Assembly (NCBI RefSeq): GCF_000770635.1
Contig: NZ_AVBF01000004.1
Span: 54,515-118,514, forward strand
Origin: Pontibacillus yanchengensis Y32
Lineage (GTDB): Bacteria > Bacillota > Bacilli > Bacillales > BH030062
Direction of reading: 5' to 3'
Length of the DNA: 64,000 bases
A program made the translations under genes and the position numbers. Below the pieces are notes generated by a model. That model ran no database searches and had not been told where the DNA came from. It saw only the letters and a program-made list of their open reading frames with translations. Shown here in pieces: positions 17,911-27,103 of this stretch. Numbering within the stretch: position 1 is the stretch's first letter; every line of letters begins with the position of its first letter.

Positions 17911-20247
17911 TCACTTACTCATCCCAACTTCTACCGCCTTCTCCACAGAAAGCGTGTACCCTTCCTCATTCACATAAATCGGTACATCTTCCCCTTCTTG
18001 CAATGTTAGCTTTACCTTGTCATTTTGTACTTCTACAAAGATAGGTTGCTTTCGATATTGAATATGGAAGGCGTAGCGATTCCAGTCTGATGGCATTTTT
18101 GGATTGAGATGGAGGCCGTCTTCTTTGATGCGTAAGCCTGCAAAGCCAAAGACAATCGACATCCACGTTCCACCCATATTGGCCATATGTAAGCCATCTT
18201 TTGTGTTGCCGTGGGTGTTATCCAAGTCAAGGCGTGCTGTTTCGATAAAGTAGTTATATGCTTTGTCCATTTCTCCTAGCTTAGCTGCCATAATACTGAA
18301 AATACACGTTGATAAGGAAGAATCATGAGTGGTGATTCCTTCATAGTATTTGTATGACTGTCTGATTGTCTCCAAGGATTGGTCGTCCTCTAATAAAAAG
18401 TGAGCCAGGACGGTATCTGCTTGTTTACATACTTGATAGCGATATAACGTCAATGGATGATAATTCAACAACAATGGGAAGTTTTCCTTCGGTGTGCTCT
18501 CAAGATCCCAGACTTCCTTTTGAAGAAAGGAGTCGTCCTGAGGGTTGATGCCTAACGCTTCATCATATGGTAACAATACTGCCTCAGCAGCTTGTTCCCA
18601 TTGCTGTATTTCCTCATCCTTCAGTCCAATTTTCTTGGCTAGCTGCTGGTACACTCGTTGATCGTCATCTTGTAGACGATGCGCTAGTTTAGCAACCCAC
18701 GCTAAGTTATGCTTCACCATCGCATTGGTGTAGTAATTATTATTGATGACACATGTGTACTCATCAGGTCCTGTCACATTGTTGATCAGAAACTGGCCAT
18801 CCTTCGTGAAATGGCCCATGTCCATCCATAGACGTGCTGTTTCTACTAGTACTTCGAGTCCATATTCTTTTACAAAGTGCATGTCCTCTGTTGCATGAAC
18901 ATATTGAATGTAGCTATACGCGATGTCAGCGCTAATATGATACTGTGCGGTACCTGCTGGGAAAAAGGATGAACATTCATCACCGCTAATCGTTCTCCAT
19001 GGGAATAGTGCTCCTTGTTTATGGCCCATTTCACGCGCTCTTGCTTTTGCATTATCTAAAATGGAGTAGCGGTAGATCAGCAGTTGTTTGGCAAGCTCTG
19101 GATTGGTCATTAAAAACACAGGGAACATATAAATTTCCGTATCCCAAAAATAATGGCCTTCGTAGCCTTCCCCGGATAATCCTTTTGCCGAGATATTGCT
19201 ATGTTTGTCTCTCCCTACGGATTGCAGGAGATGGAATAGGTTAAAACGGATGCCTTCTTGTAAATAGGTATCCCCATCAATCTCGACGTCACTTTTACGC
19301 CAAAAGGTATCCATGTAGTTTTTCTGAGATTGCTGTAACTCTTCAAATGTAATGGACCTAAATCGTTCCCGTAATGTGGTTGCTTCTCCTACTAAGGACT
19401 CCCCATGTCTGAGTGTATCCACATATATATTCCATTTTGAAAAGGTAAGAGGCTCCCCAGCTTTTCCTTCAAAATGATGTATATACTCGATGCAGCTTCC
19501 CTTTTCATTTACGGTGGTGTTCGAGGATTGGTCAGCTTGATGATAGCTTAAGCAAGCGGTTTTAAGCTTAGACGTTTCCGCTTCGTTGATGACATATCCA
19601 TAATCCTCATTTGCAGACGACTCGACTGTGTGGAGGCGCTTGCCCTCTCCCCCAGCTACACGTGGGTCATTGGCGTCTGAGAAGTTTGTCACGTCTCCAT
19701 CAATCGTTGATACAATCGTAATCGAGTCCGTAAAATTGACTGGTTCCACTATTACGCGCGTAGCGAATAGCTCCCGATGAACAAACGAGACCACTCGTTC
19801 AAAACGAAGCTTCACCTCTCTTCCTCGAGGAGATTTCCAGTGAACCACTCGTTCAGATGTGCCTTTGTCCATATGGAGATGTCGTTCATAGCTTAGAAGT
19901 TCTCCCTCTGTAATGGTGAACTTTTCTTGATCTTCTCCTACTAACACGACGATTGTTTGACTATCTATAACATTTAACATTTTTTGTTGTGTGGAAGGAA
20001 ACCCATACAATTTTTCTCCATATGGGATGTCGATTATATCGTGAAAGGCATTCAAGTACGTGCCTCGTATGGTAGGATAGGATGGCCCATATGATTCCTC
20101 AAAATTTCCTCGAACGCCTATATAGCCATTACCGACGAAGAATAAGCTTTCCTCATTCAGTAAGTCGGTATCTTTTACAGATTGACTGCTTACTTTCCAA
20201 GACACGTATGATCTCTCCTTTTTCATGCTATTACATTGCTTTTGCAT
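17911..20247 (-). CDS. Glycoside hydrolase family 65 disaccharide phosphorylase
   Basis: 778 residues, typical of GH65, with an N-terminal beta-sandwich, an (alpha/alpha)6 barrel and a C-terminal beta domain. The catalytic acid is the Glu of NVTGPDEYT (about residue 490), and the phosphate-binding stretch TTHDSSLS is present. GH65 enzymes split alpha-linked disaccharides (maltose, trehalose, kojibiose, nigerose) with phosphate to beta-glucose 1-phosphate and glucose. The linkage cannot be fixed by reading alone; the NNNYYTN context resembles the maltose/trehalose side. It closes the operon of a sugar importer, with the permease gene 6 bases upstream. No beta-phosphoglucomutase gene is in the operon. 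Confidence 0.9.
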   Translation of the reverse strand: MQKQCNSMKKERSYVSWKVSSQSVKDTDLLNEESLFFVGNGYIGVRGNFEESYGPSYPTIRGTYLNAFHDIIDIPYGEKLYGFPSTQQKMLNVIDSQTIVVLVGEDQEKFTITEGELLSYERHLHMDKGTSERVVHWKSPRGREVKLRFERVVSFVHRELFATRVIVEPVNFTDSITIVSTIDGDVTNFSDANDPRVAGGEGKRLHTVESSANEDYGYVINEAETSKLKTACLSYHQADQSSNTTVNEKGSCIEYIHHFEGKAGEPLTFSKWNIYVDTLRHGESLVGEATTLRERFRSITFEELQQSQKNYMDTFWRKSDVEIDGDTYLQEGIRFNLFHLLQSVGRDKHSNISAKGLSGEGYEGHYFWDTEIYMFPVFLMTNPELAKQLLIYRYSILDNAKARAREMGHKQGALFPWRTISGDECSSFFPAGTAQYHISADIAYSYIQYVHATEDMHFVKEYGLEVLVETARLWMDMGHFTKDGQFLINNVTGPDEYTCVINNNYYTNAMVKHNLAWVAKLAHRLQDDDQRVYQQLAKKIGLKDEEIQQWEQAAEAVLLPYDEALGINPQDDSFLQKEVWDLESTPKENFPLLLNYHPLTLYRYQVCKQADTVLAHFLLEDDQSLETIRQSYKYYEGITTHDSSLSTCIFSIMAAKLGEMDKAYNYFIETARLDLDNTHGNTKDGLHMANMGGTWMSIVFGFAGLRIKEDGLHLNPKMPSDWNRYAFHIQYRKQPIFVEVQNDKVKLTLQEGEDVPIYVNEEGYTLSVEKAVEVGMSK

Positions 20248-20253
20248 TCGCTA

Positions 20254-21102
20254 TTATTCCTTTACTCCTCCGCTCGTTAAACCAGACACAATTTGACGCT
20301 GGAAGAAGAGTACGATGAGTAACGTCGGGATGGTAACAATGACGGTTGCAGCTGCAACTTCACCCCATAGAATTTCAAATTGTGTTCGTAAAAAGGATAT
20401 CGCTACCGGAACGGTGTGATATTCAGACTGTGAGTTGATGGTGATGGTCAGTACGAATTCGTTCCAGGCGATAATGAAGACAATAATCGCTGTAGTAAAT
20501 ACCCCTGGTGCTGCTAGTGGAAACACAATTCTAAATAACGTTTGAAATGGTGTTGCCCCATCCATGCGCGCTGATTCCTCTAATGCTAATGGAATTTGAT
20601 TAAAGTGTGTTACCAAGATCCATACTGCCATTGGTAAGGTGATAGAGGAATACGGTAATACAATCCAGTAACTGTTTGCCCATCCTAAATCAATAAACAA
20701 ATTGTAAATCGGACCAATGACGATCATTTGCGGGAACATTGATACAGCTAGGACGAGGCCTAGAAGTACGCTTTTCCCTTTGAATTCAAAGCGGGATATC
20801 GCATAAGCCGCAAATGTGGCAACTAAGATAATGTAGACCGTTGTTGTAAAAGATACGATCAAGCTGTTCCAAACAGCTCTTAAGATTCCTTTATCTAATA
20901 TGACGCTCGCATAGTGTTCAAGCGTCGGGTTTTCAGGTACGACACCAAACGCATTATCGCCAAATATTTCTCCTGAACTTTTAAAGGAGGTAACTAATAT
21001 CCAAAAGAACGGGAAGACCACAACGACTAAGTAAAACGTCAGCAGGAGTAAAAAAGGCCATTTGCTTTTCGGTGCATCTGGATGATTAGGTTGTTGAGCC
21101 AT
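20254..21102 (-). CDS. Sugar ABC transporter permease (MalG type)
   Basis: 282 residues and six transmembrane helices. The EAA loop that docks on the ATPase reads EESARMDGATPFQTLFRIVFPLAAPG. It pairs with the permease at 21116-22324 and the binding protein at 22450-23757 for import of the oligosaccharide handled by the GH65 enzyme. No ATPase gene is present, so a shared MsmX-like ATPase probably energises it. AAAGGAGG precedes the ATG. Confidence 0.93.
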   Translation of the reverse strand: MAQQPNHPDAPKSKWPFLLLLTFYLVVVVFPFFWILVTSFKSSGEIFGDNAFGVVPENPTLEHYASVILDKGILRAVWNSLIVSFTTTVYIILVATFAAYAISRFEFKGKSVLLGLVLAVSMFPQMIVIGPIYNLFIDLGWANSYWIVLPYSSITLPMAVWILVTHFNQIPLALEESARMDGATPFQTLFRIVFPLAAPGVFTTAIIVFIIAWNEFVLTITINSQSEYHTVPVAISFLRTQFEILWGEVAAATVIVTIPTLLIVLFFQRQIVSGLTSGGVKE

Positions 21103-21115
21103 GATAAAACCTCCT

Positions 21116-22324
21116 TTAATTTTTCTCCATTAAGTTTGTGCCTAGGACACGGACAAATATGATGGCTATAATCGCTACACAAACAAACATAATCATAACG
21201 ATGACGGATCCATATCCGAAATTGGTCTGTCCAAACATAGCCTTATAGGAGTAAATGGACAACGTCTCGGTTGATCCACCTGGTCCTCCGTTCGTTAATA
21301 CATAAATCAAGTCGAAAACTCGGAAGGCATCCAACGTACGGAACAATAGTGCCACCAGAATAGATGGTTTCAGTAACGGAAGTGTGATACGGAAGAACTG
21401 CTGAAATTTACTTGCCCCGTCAATGGAACCTGCTTCATATAATGATTTCGGAATCGTTTGTAATCCTGCTAATAAAAGGATTGCCATATAAGGTGTTGTC
21501 TTCCAAATATCCGCTAAAATTGCAGCTGACATGGCACCTGTTGCGGTTTGCATGAGGTCATTGGCTTCTGCAATCAAGCCTATATCGGCGAATATTTTGG
21601 CGACAATACCATAGCCTCCATCATATAGGTAACTCCACATTAATGCTCCAACGGCTGTTGGGAGAGCCCATGGTATTAACGACGCCGTTCGGATGAATCC
21701 TTGGCCCCTCATCCCTTTATTCATAATTAACGCCATACCTAAGCCAAGTACGAGCTCAAATGCGACAGATACAATGGTAAATACAAACGTATTGATAAAT
21801 GCTGTATGAACCCTATCGTCGTTAAAGGCTTTAATGTAGCCTTGGAATCCTATAAAATTAGACTCTATTAAACTATTATCAAGGTCTTTTACAAGCGCAG
21901 GTAGCTCTTGCTCTCGTTGTAATTCGTATTTTTCGGATAACGTTTCAATTGCTTTGCTGGTTGTGGTGTAGCTTTCCTGTATATCAGTTTTAAGTTCGTT
22001 ATCAATTTCAATAACGCCTTCTTTTCCTTCTAACTGGGACGTTACGTTATTCAGCTTTTCCACAACCTGCTCAACGGTTTGCTTATCCTCTTCTGCTGTA
22101 ATGTCACTTCTATCTAAAAATCGTTCTACGTAAAATGCCGTCTCATTGTACACGTCTACATTAAAGCGTTCATTTAAATAAAGGCCGGATTTCGTTTGAT
22201 CATTCAACTGATAATCAAAAAACGTGTACGTAAAGGATTGAACAACGGGCCAAAGGGAAAAGACGCCAATTAACAGGAGAATCGGAAGGATAAAGAGAAA
22301 CTCCCTTAGTCCCATTTTCTTCAT
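21116..22324 (-). CDS. Sugar ABC transporter permease (MalF type) with large extracytoplasmic insert
   Basis: 402 residues. After the first helix (about 8-30) comes an extracytoplasmic stretch of about 130 residues, helical and acidic (VEQVVEKLNNVTSQLEGKEG and around), before the remaining helices. The EAA loop is YEAGSIDGASKFQQFFRITLPLLKP. Most Gram-positive MalF-type permeases are near 290-300 residues, so the insert accounts for the extra length. It partners the MalG-type protein 13 bases downstream. Confidence 0.92.
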   Translation of the reverse strand: MKKMGLREFLFILPILLLIGVFSLWPVVQSFTYTFFDYQLNDQTKSGLYLNERFNVDVYNETAFYVERFLDRSDITAEEDKQTVEQVVEKLNNVTSQLEGKEGVIEIDNELKTDIQESYTTTSKAIETLSEKYELQREQELPALVKDLDNSLIESNFIGFQGYIKAFNDDRVHTAFINTFVFTIVSVAFELVLGLGMALIMNKGMRGQGFIRTASLIPWALPTAVGALMWSYLYDGGYGIVAKIFADIGLIAEANDLMQTATGAMSAAILADIWKTTPYMAILLLAGLQTIPKSLYEAGSIDGASKFQQFFRITLPLLKPSILVALLFRTLDAFRVFDLIYVLTNGGPGGSTETLSIYSYKAMFGQTNFGYGSVIVMIMFVCVAIIAIIFVRVLGTNLMEKN

Positions 22325-22400
22325 GGCAATGCCTCCTTTTTTAATGAGTAAGGTATCGATTTCATAATGTATGAGTTGACTAGAACACCCTAAAATAAAA

Positions 22401-22423
22401 GGGCTCTACTATGAATAGAGCCC
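22401..22423 (-). terminator. Attenuating hairpin between binding protein and permease genes
   Basis: GGGCTCTA and TAGAGCCC form an 8-bp stem, followed on the minus strand by TTTTATTTTA. Being inside the operon, it would let the binding protein be made in excess over the membrane subunits, as is common for ABC importers. Confidence 0.75.
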
Positions 22424-22449
22424 TACTGTTTCTTTGTCACGGTGTACGC

Positions 22450-23757
22450 TTATTCTTCTACAGCGCCATCAATTTTGTTCACGGCATCCTCTAATCCTTC
22501 ACCAGAGCTCAAGTATTTGTGCGTGGATACTTGGATGGTATCCGATACTTTTGCGTAATCCGGAGAAACAGGACGAGAAATAGTTGATTTTAATGCTTTT
22601 TGGAAAGGATCCAGTGTTAATAGTTCGTTGGAATTCAATACATCTTCATCTTCTAGAAGCGGGTTATACCCTGGAAGATATCCACCCTCTGTGGACATAA
22701 TTTTCTGTCCTTTAGGTCCAGCCATAAACTGAATGAATTCCCATGCGCCCTCTTTCTTTTCAGAGTTAGCATTGATACCTAGTAACCAACCACCAACAGA
22801 ACCTCCGTTTGGAAGTGGTGCAATGCCTACATTCTCCATCTTCACTTTCGCGCCGCTATCCTCAGGGTTCTTCAGACGGCCGAACATATAAGGCCAGTTA
22901 CGAGCGAATACCGCATTTCCGTTTTCGAAAGCAGTATGTGTTTCCCCTTCTGTGTAGTTCAAGATATCGTCTGGAGTCCAAGAAGCTTCTGTAAATTCGT
23001 ACATTTTTTCAAGGCCTTGCTTGGTATTTTCAAATTGATTTGTAAATTCCGTTACATTTACCGTCAAACCTTCGTATTGCTTGGATTGATACACAAATCC
23101 AGTTTTTGTTTCATTTTTACCAGCATATTGCTCTGCCATTTTCGCAAGATCATCGTAGCTATAATCGCCGGATTGAAGTGTCTTCGCATCTTCTTCTGAA
23201 ACGATGTCCTTACGGAAGAACATAAGCCCTAAGTCTGGGAAGAAAGGTAATGTATATTGTTTCGCTTTATAGTTTCCTGCTGTCATAGAACCAGAGTTGA
23301 AGTTATCGTATTCAAGCCCCGCTTCATCCATTTTCATGTCGATTGTTTCCAGGTAGCCAGCACCTGCGAATTCACCAGCCCATACAACGTCCATAGAAAG
23401 AACATCGTATTCACCTGAACCACTAGATAAAGAGGTTAATAGTTGATCGTGCATTTGTTGAGAGTCGTTCGTCATTTGCACCCATTCAACTTTGTACTTA
23501 TCCTGACTGTTATTAAATTCTTCAATTGCCATCTTCGTTGCAGGAGTATTATCATTTTGCGCTGCGAATTTAATCGTTGTTGTCTCTCCAGAAGAATCGT
23601 TAGCGCTTTCATCATTGCCTTCACTAGTGTTATCTGTTTCCTCTTCTGTACCTTCATCTGTCGATTGACCGGAATCTTCTGCGCCATCGCCACCACAAGC
23701 TACTAGAATACTAGCCGCAAAAGAAAGCGTTAACAAAAACATGAACCATTTTTTCAT
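22450..23757 (-). CDS. Sugar ABC transporter substrate-binding lipoprotein
   Basis: 435 residues. The lipoprotein signal ends with LVAC (Cys21), followed by an acidic Ser/Asp/Glu-rich linker (about 22-58), then a type-1 extracellular solute-binding fold (IKFAAQNDNTPATKMAIEEF onward). It delivers an oligosaccharide to the two permeases. It is the first gene of the operon, with AAGGAGG before the ATG, a promoter at about 23825 and a cre site upstream. The acidic linker and overall acidic character fit a salt-tolerant host. Confidence 0.93.
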   Translation of the reverse strand: MKKWFMFLLTLSFAASILVACGGDGAEDSGQSTDEGTEEETDNTSEGNDESANDSSGETTTIKFAAQNDNTPATKMAIEEFNNSQDKYKVEWVQMTNDSQQMHDQLLTSLSSGSGEYDVLSMDVVWAGEFAGAGYLETIDMKMDEAGLEYDNFNSGSMTAGNYKAKQYTLPFFPDLGLMFFRKDIVSEEDAKTLQSGDYSYDDLAKMAEQYAGKNETKTGFVYQSKQYEGLTVNVTEFTNQFENTKQGLEKMYEFTEASWTPDDILNYTEGETHTAFENGNAVFARNWPYMFGRLKNPEDSGAKVKMENVGIAPLPNGGSVGGWLLGINANSEKKEGAWEFIQFMAGPKGQKIMSTEGGYLPGYNPLLEDEDVLNSNELLTLDPFQKALKSTISRPVSPDYAKVSDTIQVSTHKYLSSGEGLEDAVNKIDGAVEE

Positions 23758-23810
23758 GCCATTGACCTCCTTGATAAGAATTTTTTATCTTGATTGACTT
23801 GATTTTATTG

Positions 23811-23824
23811 CGAAATCGCTTACA
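23811..23824 (-). promoter_or_regulatory. cre-like CcpA site of the disaccharide operon
   Basis: Read on the minus strand, TGTAAGCGATTTCG matches the cre consensus TGWAANCGNTNWCA at 13 of 14 positions. It lies directly downstream of the -10 box at 23825-23830, where CcpA would block transcription when preferred sugars are present. Confidence 0.65.
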
Positions 23825-23830
23825 ATTATA
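23825..23830 (-). promoter_or_regulatory. -10 box of the disaccharide operon
   Basis: TATAAT on the minus strand within TAGTATAATTG. The -35 region is weak (TTACTA or TACTAA at 17-18 bases), which fits dependence on an activator such as the divergent AraC-type regulator. Confidence 0.5.
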
Positions 23831-23878
23831 CTAAAATCTTTTAATAATTAGTAAAAATTTATGTTTGTGGGTGACTTT

Positions 23879-24628
23879 ATGAGTACGAGTATTAAACAAT
23901 CGATGATTGATCAATTTATGCAAACACGCATAAATAATCGCGAAAATAACTATCTCCACCCTTCTTATTTGCTTGAAAAGCAATTACTAGGTTCCATCTC
24001 TCAAGGGGATGACGAGAAAGCATTAAAAATTTTAACTAGCATTAATCATGACCAACGACCAAAATTAGCCGATATTCCCATAAGATCTTTGAAAAACTCG
24101 CTAATTTGTTCCTGCACACTTTTTACTAGAGCCATTATTCAAGGTGGGGTTCAACCAGAAACCGCGTTTACGTTAAGTGATGCTTACATTCGTGAAATTG
24201 AAAACGTACATGACCAATCACAATTAGAAAAAATGGAATACGACATGCTCAAGCATTTTATTATTGTCCTTAATGAGGAAGAAACACTACCTTACAGTAA
24301 AATTGTCAATCAAGCTATTACGTTTATTCATGACAACATACTAGAGGACCTAACATTAGACATGATTGCGGAGAATAGTTATGTGAGTCCTAGTTATTTA
24401 TCTCATCTATTCAAAAAAGAAGTCGGTATTTCTATTGTGCAATTCATTAACAAAAAACGAATTGAAGAATCCAAATACTTTCTCCTACATACCTCTACTT
24501 CCATCTCAGATATCGCTTCTTTGTTTTGTTTTTGCAACCAAAGCTACTACACATCCTTGTTCAAAAAATACATCGATTTAACTCCGAAAGAATTTCGTGA
24601 ACAGCATATGCAGCCCGTTATGGGTTAA
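23879..24628 (+). CDS. AraC-family transcriptional regulator
   Basis: About 249 residues. The C-terminal 100 residues hold two helix-turn-helix motifs (LTLDMIAENSYVSPSYLSHLF and TSISDIASLFCFCNQSYYTSLF) with the closing LTPKEFRE. The N-terminal 140 residues are a helical domain seen in YesN-like regulators and show no cupin. The ATG at 23879 has GGGTGA upstream; an earlier ATG at 23861 has no ribosome site. It is divergent from the disaccharide operon and is its likely activator. Confidence 0.88.
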   Translation: MSTSIKQSMIDQFMQTRINNRENNYLHPSYLLEKQLLGSISQGDDEKALKILTSINHDQRPKLADIPIRSLKNSLICSCTLFTRAIIQGGVQPETAFTLSDAYIREIENVHDQSQLEKMEYDMLKHFIIVLNEEETLPYSKIVNQAITFIHDNILEDLTLDMIAENSYVSPSYLSHLFKKEVGISIVQFINKKRIEESKYFLLHTSTSISDIASLFCFCNQSYYTSLFKKYIDLTPKEFREQHMQPVMG

Positions 24629-24637
24629 GAAAATCTT

Positions 24638-24669
24638 CCTGCTATTCAAGATTGGTAGCAGGTTTTTTT
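24638..24669 (+). terminator. Terminator of the AraC-type gene
   Basis: CCTGCTA and TAGCAGG stem with a T7 tail. Confidence 0.8.
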
Positions 24670-24728
24670 ATGGTGATAGAATGGAAATAGATAACTAGAC
24701 AAATAGAAATGTTAAGTGAGGTGCCAAA

Positions 24729-25601
24729 ATGAAGAAACACATTCAACACGCATTGGAACACATAGGAGACACGTCCAATATCGATACCATCAAACAAGTG
24801 GGTGGTGGCGATATCAACCAAGCCTACTACGTCCGTACGAAGCAACAGGAATATTTTATAAAAGGCAATCAAGGTATTCCCCCTCACTTCTTTCGTGTCG
24901 AAGCAAAGGGCCTTCAGCTTATGAAGGATACACAGACCGTTCGAGTACCTGAAGTGTATTACTATGATGAGCCTGCCTCTAAACAAGAACAAGGTGTGTT
25001 AGCTCTTGAGTGGATTGAAGGAAATAAAGAGCGGGATACAGAAGAACTTCTTGGCCGGCAGTTAGCTAACATGCACAAACACTTTGGTAAGGCGCATGGA
25101 TTTGAGGAAGATACGTTTATCGGTTCATTGCCTCAACCAAATGGCTGGTATGATAACTGGGTGGATTACTACCACGATAGTAGATTAGTATCGCAATATA
25201 ACATCGCAGCGGAAAAAGGAGTCCTACACGGAGGACGGAAGCAGCGGTTACAGAAAGTCATGGAGCGTCTCCCGCAATGGGTCGATACACAAGCCAAACC
25301 TTCCCTGCTCCACGGAGACCTTTGGGGTGGCAATTGGATGACAGGCCCAGAAGGAGAACCAGTACTAATAGACCCTTCTATCTTTTACGGGGACCATGCA
25401 TTTGAGATTGCATTTACAGAGTTATTCGGCGGCTACTCTGATACCTTTTATCGAGCATACAAGGAACAGTTTCCACTTCCCGCTCACTACGAAGACAGCA
25501 AGGATCTCTATCAGCTCTACTACCTTCTCGTTCACTTGAATCTATTCGGAGAGATGTACGGTGGATCAGTAGATCGGATATTAAAGCGTTATGTAGATTA
25601 A
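24729..25601 (+). CDS. Fructosamine kinase-family protein
   Basis: 290 residues with the fructosamine-3-kinase fold (related to choline/aminoglycoside kinases). Visible motifs: GGGDINQAYYV near the N-terminus, the catalytic HGDLWGGNWM (about 195-204) and LIDPSIFYGDHAFEIAFTELFGG, which carries the metal-binding Asp. These kinases phosphorylate sugars attached to amines and so help repair glycated proteins. GTGAGGTG precedes the ATG. It is monocistronic, with a terminator at 25612. Confidence 0.9.
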   Translation: MKKHIQHALEHIGDTSNIDTIKQVGGGDINQAYYVRTKQQEYFIKGNQGIPPHFFRVEAKGLQLMKDTQTVRVPEVYYYDEPASKQEQGVLALEWIEGNKERDTEELLGRQLANMHKHFGKAHGFEEDTFIGSLPQPNGWYDNWVDYYHDSRLVSQYNIAAEKGVLHGGRKQRLQKVMERLPQWVDTQAKPSLLHGDLWGGNWMTGPEGEPVLIDPSIFYGDHAFEIAFTELFGGYSDTFYRAYKEQFPLPAHYEDSKDLYQLYYLLVHLNLFGEMYGGSVDRILKRYVD

Positions 25602-25611
25602 TAGAAGCAGT

Positions 25612-25641
25612 GGGTGTCCGTCTTTTTGGGACACCCTTTTT
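25612..25641 (+). terminator. Terminator of the fructosamine kinase gene
   Basis: GGGTGTCC and GGACACCC with a 9-base loop and TTTTT. Confidence 0.85.
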
Positions 25642-25807
25642 CATGCTCCCCTCCTTCACCTTACATTTTAACCAGGAAAATCCAATCTGAATTGTAGAAA
25701 AATATTCCATGTATGAATCTTCCTAACTAGTGAACGTTTGTGTTCACGCAGGCATTATGATTTATATTTATACACTTCTATTAATTCTTCCTTATTTGTT
25801 ACGAAAA

Positions 25808-25850
25808 AAGGGTTAAGAAGAGGCACTACTCTTCAAATAATTTAACCCTT
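25808..25850 (+). promoter_or_regulatory. 5' untranslated hairpin in front of the subtilisin gene
   Basis: AAGGGTTAA (25808-25816) pairs with TTAACCCTT (25842-25850), and an inner GAAGAG/CTCTTC stem extends it. The ribosome site AAAGGAGG (25852-25859) follows at once. This resembles the 5' stem-loop that stabilises aprE mRNA in Bacillus. Confidence 0.6.
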
Positions 25851-25867
25851 TAAAGGAGGAATGTATG

Positions 25868-27064
25868 ATGAACGTAAAAAAGATTACTAGTTTTGCTTTA
25901 GCTGCAAGCATTGCGATTTCCCCCGTCTCTTTTGTCGATGCTGCTTCCAATGATCAAATAGTGGATTTGAAAAAGGTAAGGGAACAGAACACGGAAAAAG
26001 AGGATTTCGTAAAAGGGGAAGTCATTGTAAAGTTTAAAGACAATGCAAAAGATAGCTCTGCGAATCAATTAAATGTAAATGGGAAAATCAAAGAAGATAC
26101 GGATGAGGTGGATTCGAACTTTCGCGTTTTAGATGTAGAAAACGTTGAAGCGGTCGTGAAGGCTTTAAATAAAAATCCAAATGTGGCATATGCGGAGCCA
26201 AACTACAAGTTCCAATCTACATTTACTCCTAACGACTCCTTATACCAACAATACCAATACGAACCTCAAAGTACATACACAGATGATGCTTGGAACGTTG
26301 CCAAAGGGACAAGTTCTCAAGAAATTGCAGTCATTGATTCCGGTGTTGATTACAATCATCCAGATTTGGACGGAAAAACGATTAAAGGGTATGATTTTGT
26401 AGATAACGATAATAATCCAATGGACGAGAGTAATCATGGGACTCACGTAGCAGGAACTGCAGCTGCTGAGACCGATAATGCAACTGGCATTGCTGGCATG
26501 GCTCCTAATACCTCCATCCTAGCTGTACGTGCATTGGATGCTCAAGGTAATGGCTCGCTTGCTGATATTGCAGACGCTATTGTGTACGCTGCTGATCAGG
26601 GAGCTGAGGTAATCAACCTATCACTTGGCTGTAATTGTGATACGACTACATTAGAAAACGCTGTAAACTATGCTTGGGATAAAGGGTCTGTTGTTGTAGC
26701 TGCTGCCGGTAATGATGGTGTTTCGACGACGTTTGAACCAGCATCTTACGATAATGTTATCGCAGTAGGTGCTATTGACCAGAACAATCAAAAAGCCTCC
26801 TTCTCTAACTATGGGACTTGGGTTGATGTAGTCGCTCCTGGCGTAAGCATCGCCGCAACCGTTCCTAACAATGGCTACGCGTATATGTCTGGTACTTCCA
26901 TGGCTGCCCCGCACGTTTCCGGGCTGGCTGGAATTCTAGCAAGTCAGGGACGTAGCAATACTGAAATCAGACAAGCCATTGAACAAACGACCGATCAATT
27001 ATCTGGTACTGGTGTTTATTCTAAATATGGGAAAATTGACTCGCTAGAAGCTGTGAATTACTAA
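25868..27064 (+). CDS. Secreted subtilisin-type serine protease (S8)
   Basis: About 398 residues: a signal peptide ending near ...VSFVDA, an I9-type propeptide (about 45-115, VKGEVIVKFKDNAKDS to NPNVAYAEPNYK) and a mature S8 domain. The catalytic triad is complete: Asp in AVIDSGVDYNHPDL, His in NHGTHVAG, Ser in SGTSMAAPH, plus the oxyanion Asn in AAAGNDG. The mature part starts NDSLYQQYQY and resembles thermitase-like proteases. Two tandem ATGs occur; the second (25868) has the better distance from AAAGGAGG. A CNC motif (LGCNCDTT) could form a disulfide or bind metal. Confidence 0.93.
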   Translation: MNVKKITSFALAASIAISPVSFVDAASNDQIVDLKKVREQNTEKEDFVKGEVIVKFKDNAKDSSANQLNVNGKIKEDTDEVDSNFRVLDVENVEAVVKALNKNPNVAYAEPNYKFQSTFTPNDSLYQQYQYEPQSTYTDDAWNVAKGTSSQEIAVIDSGVDYNHPDLDGKTIKGYDFVDNDNNPMDESNHGTHVAGTAAAETDNATGIAGMAPNTSILAVRALDAQGNGSLADIADAIVYAADQGAEVINLSLGCNCDTTTLENAVNYAWDKGSVVVAAAGNDGVSTTFEPASYDNVIAVGAIDQNNQKASFSNYGTWVDVVAPGVSIAATVPNNGYAYMSGTSMAAPHVSGLAGILASQGRSNTEIRQAIEQTTDQLSGTGVYSKYGKIDSLEAVNY

Positions 27065-27066
27065 GA

Positions 27067-27099
27067 AAAGCCCAGCACCTACATTCGGTGCTGGGCTTT
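27067..27099. terminator. Bidirectional terminator
   Basis: A 13-bp stem (AAAGCCCAGCACC with its complement) between the convergent subtilisin and chemoreceptor genes. Confidence 0.85.
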
Positions 27100-27103
27100 C
27101 AAT

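Noticed and set aside
25730..25747. LexA (SOS) box upstream of the subtilisin gene
   Set aside because: GAAC and GTTC are separated by 6 bases, not 4, and the flanking bases do not fit.
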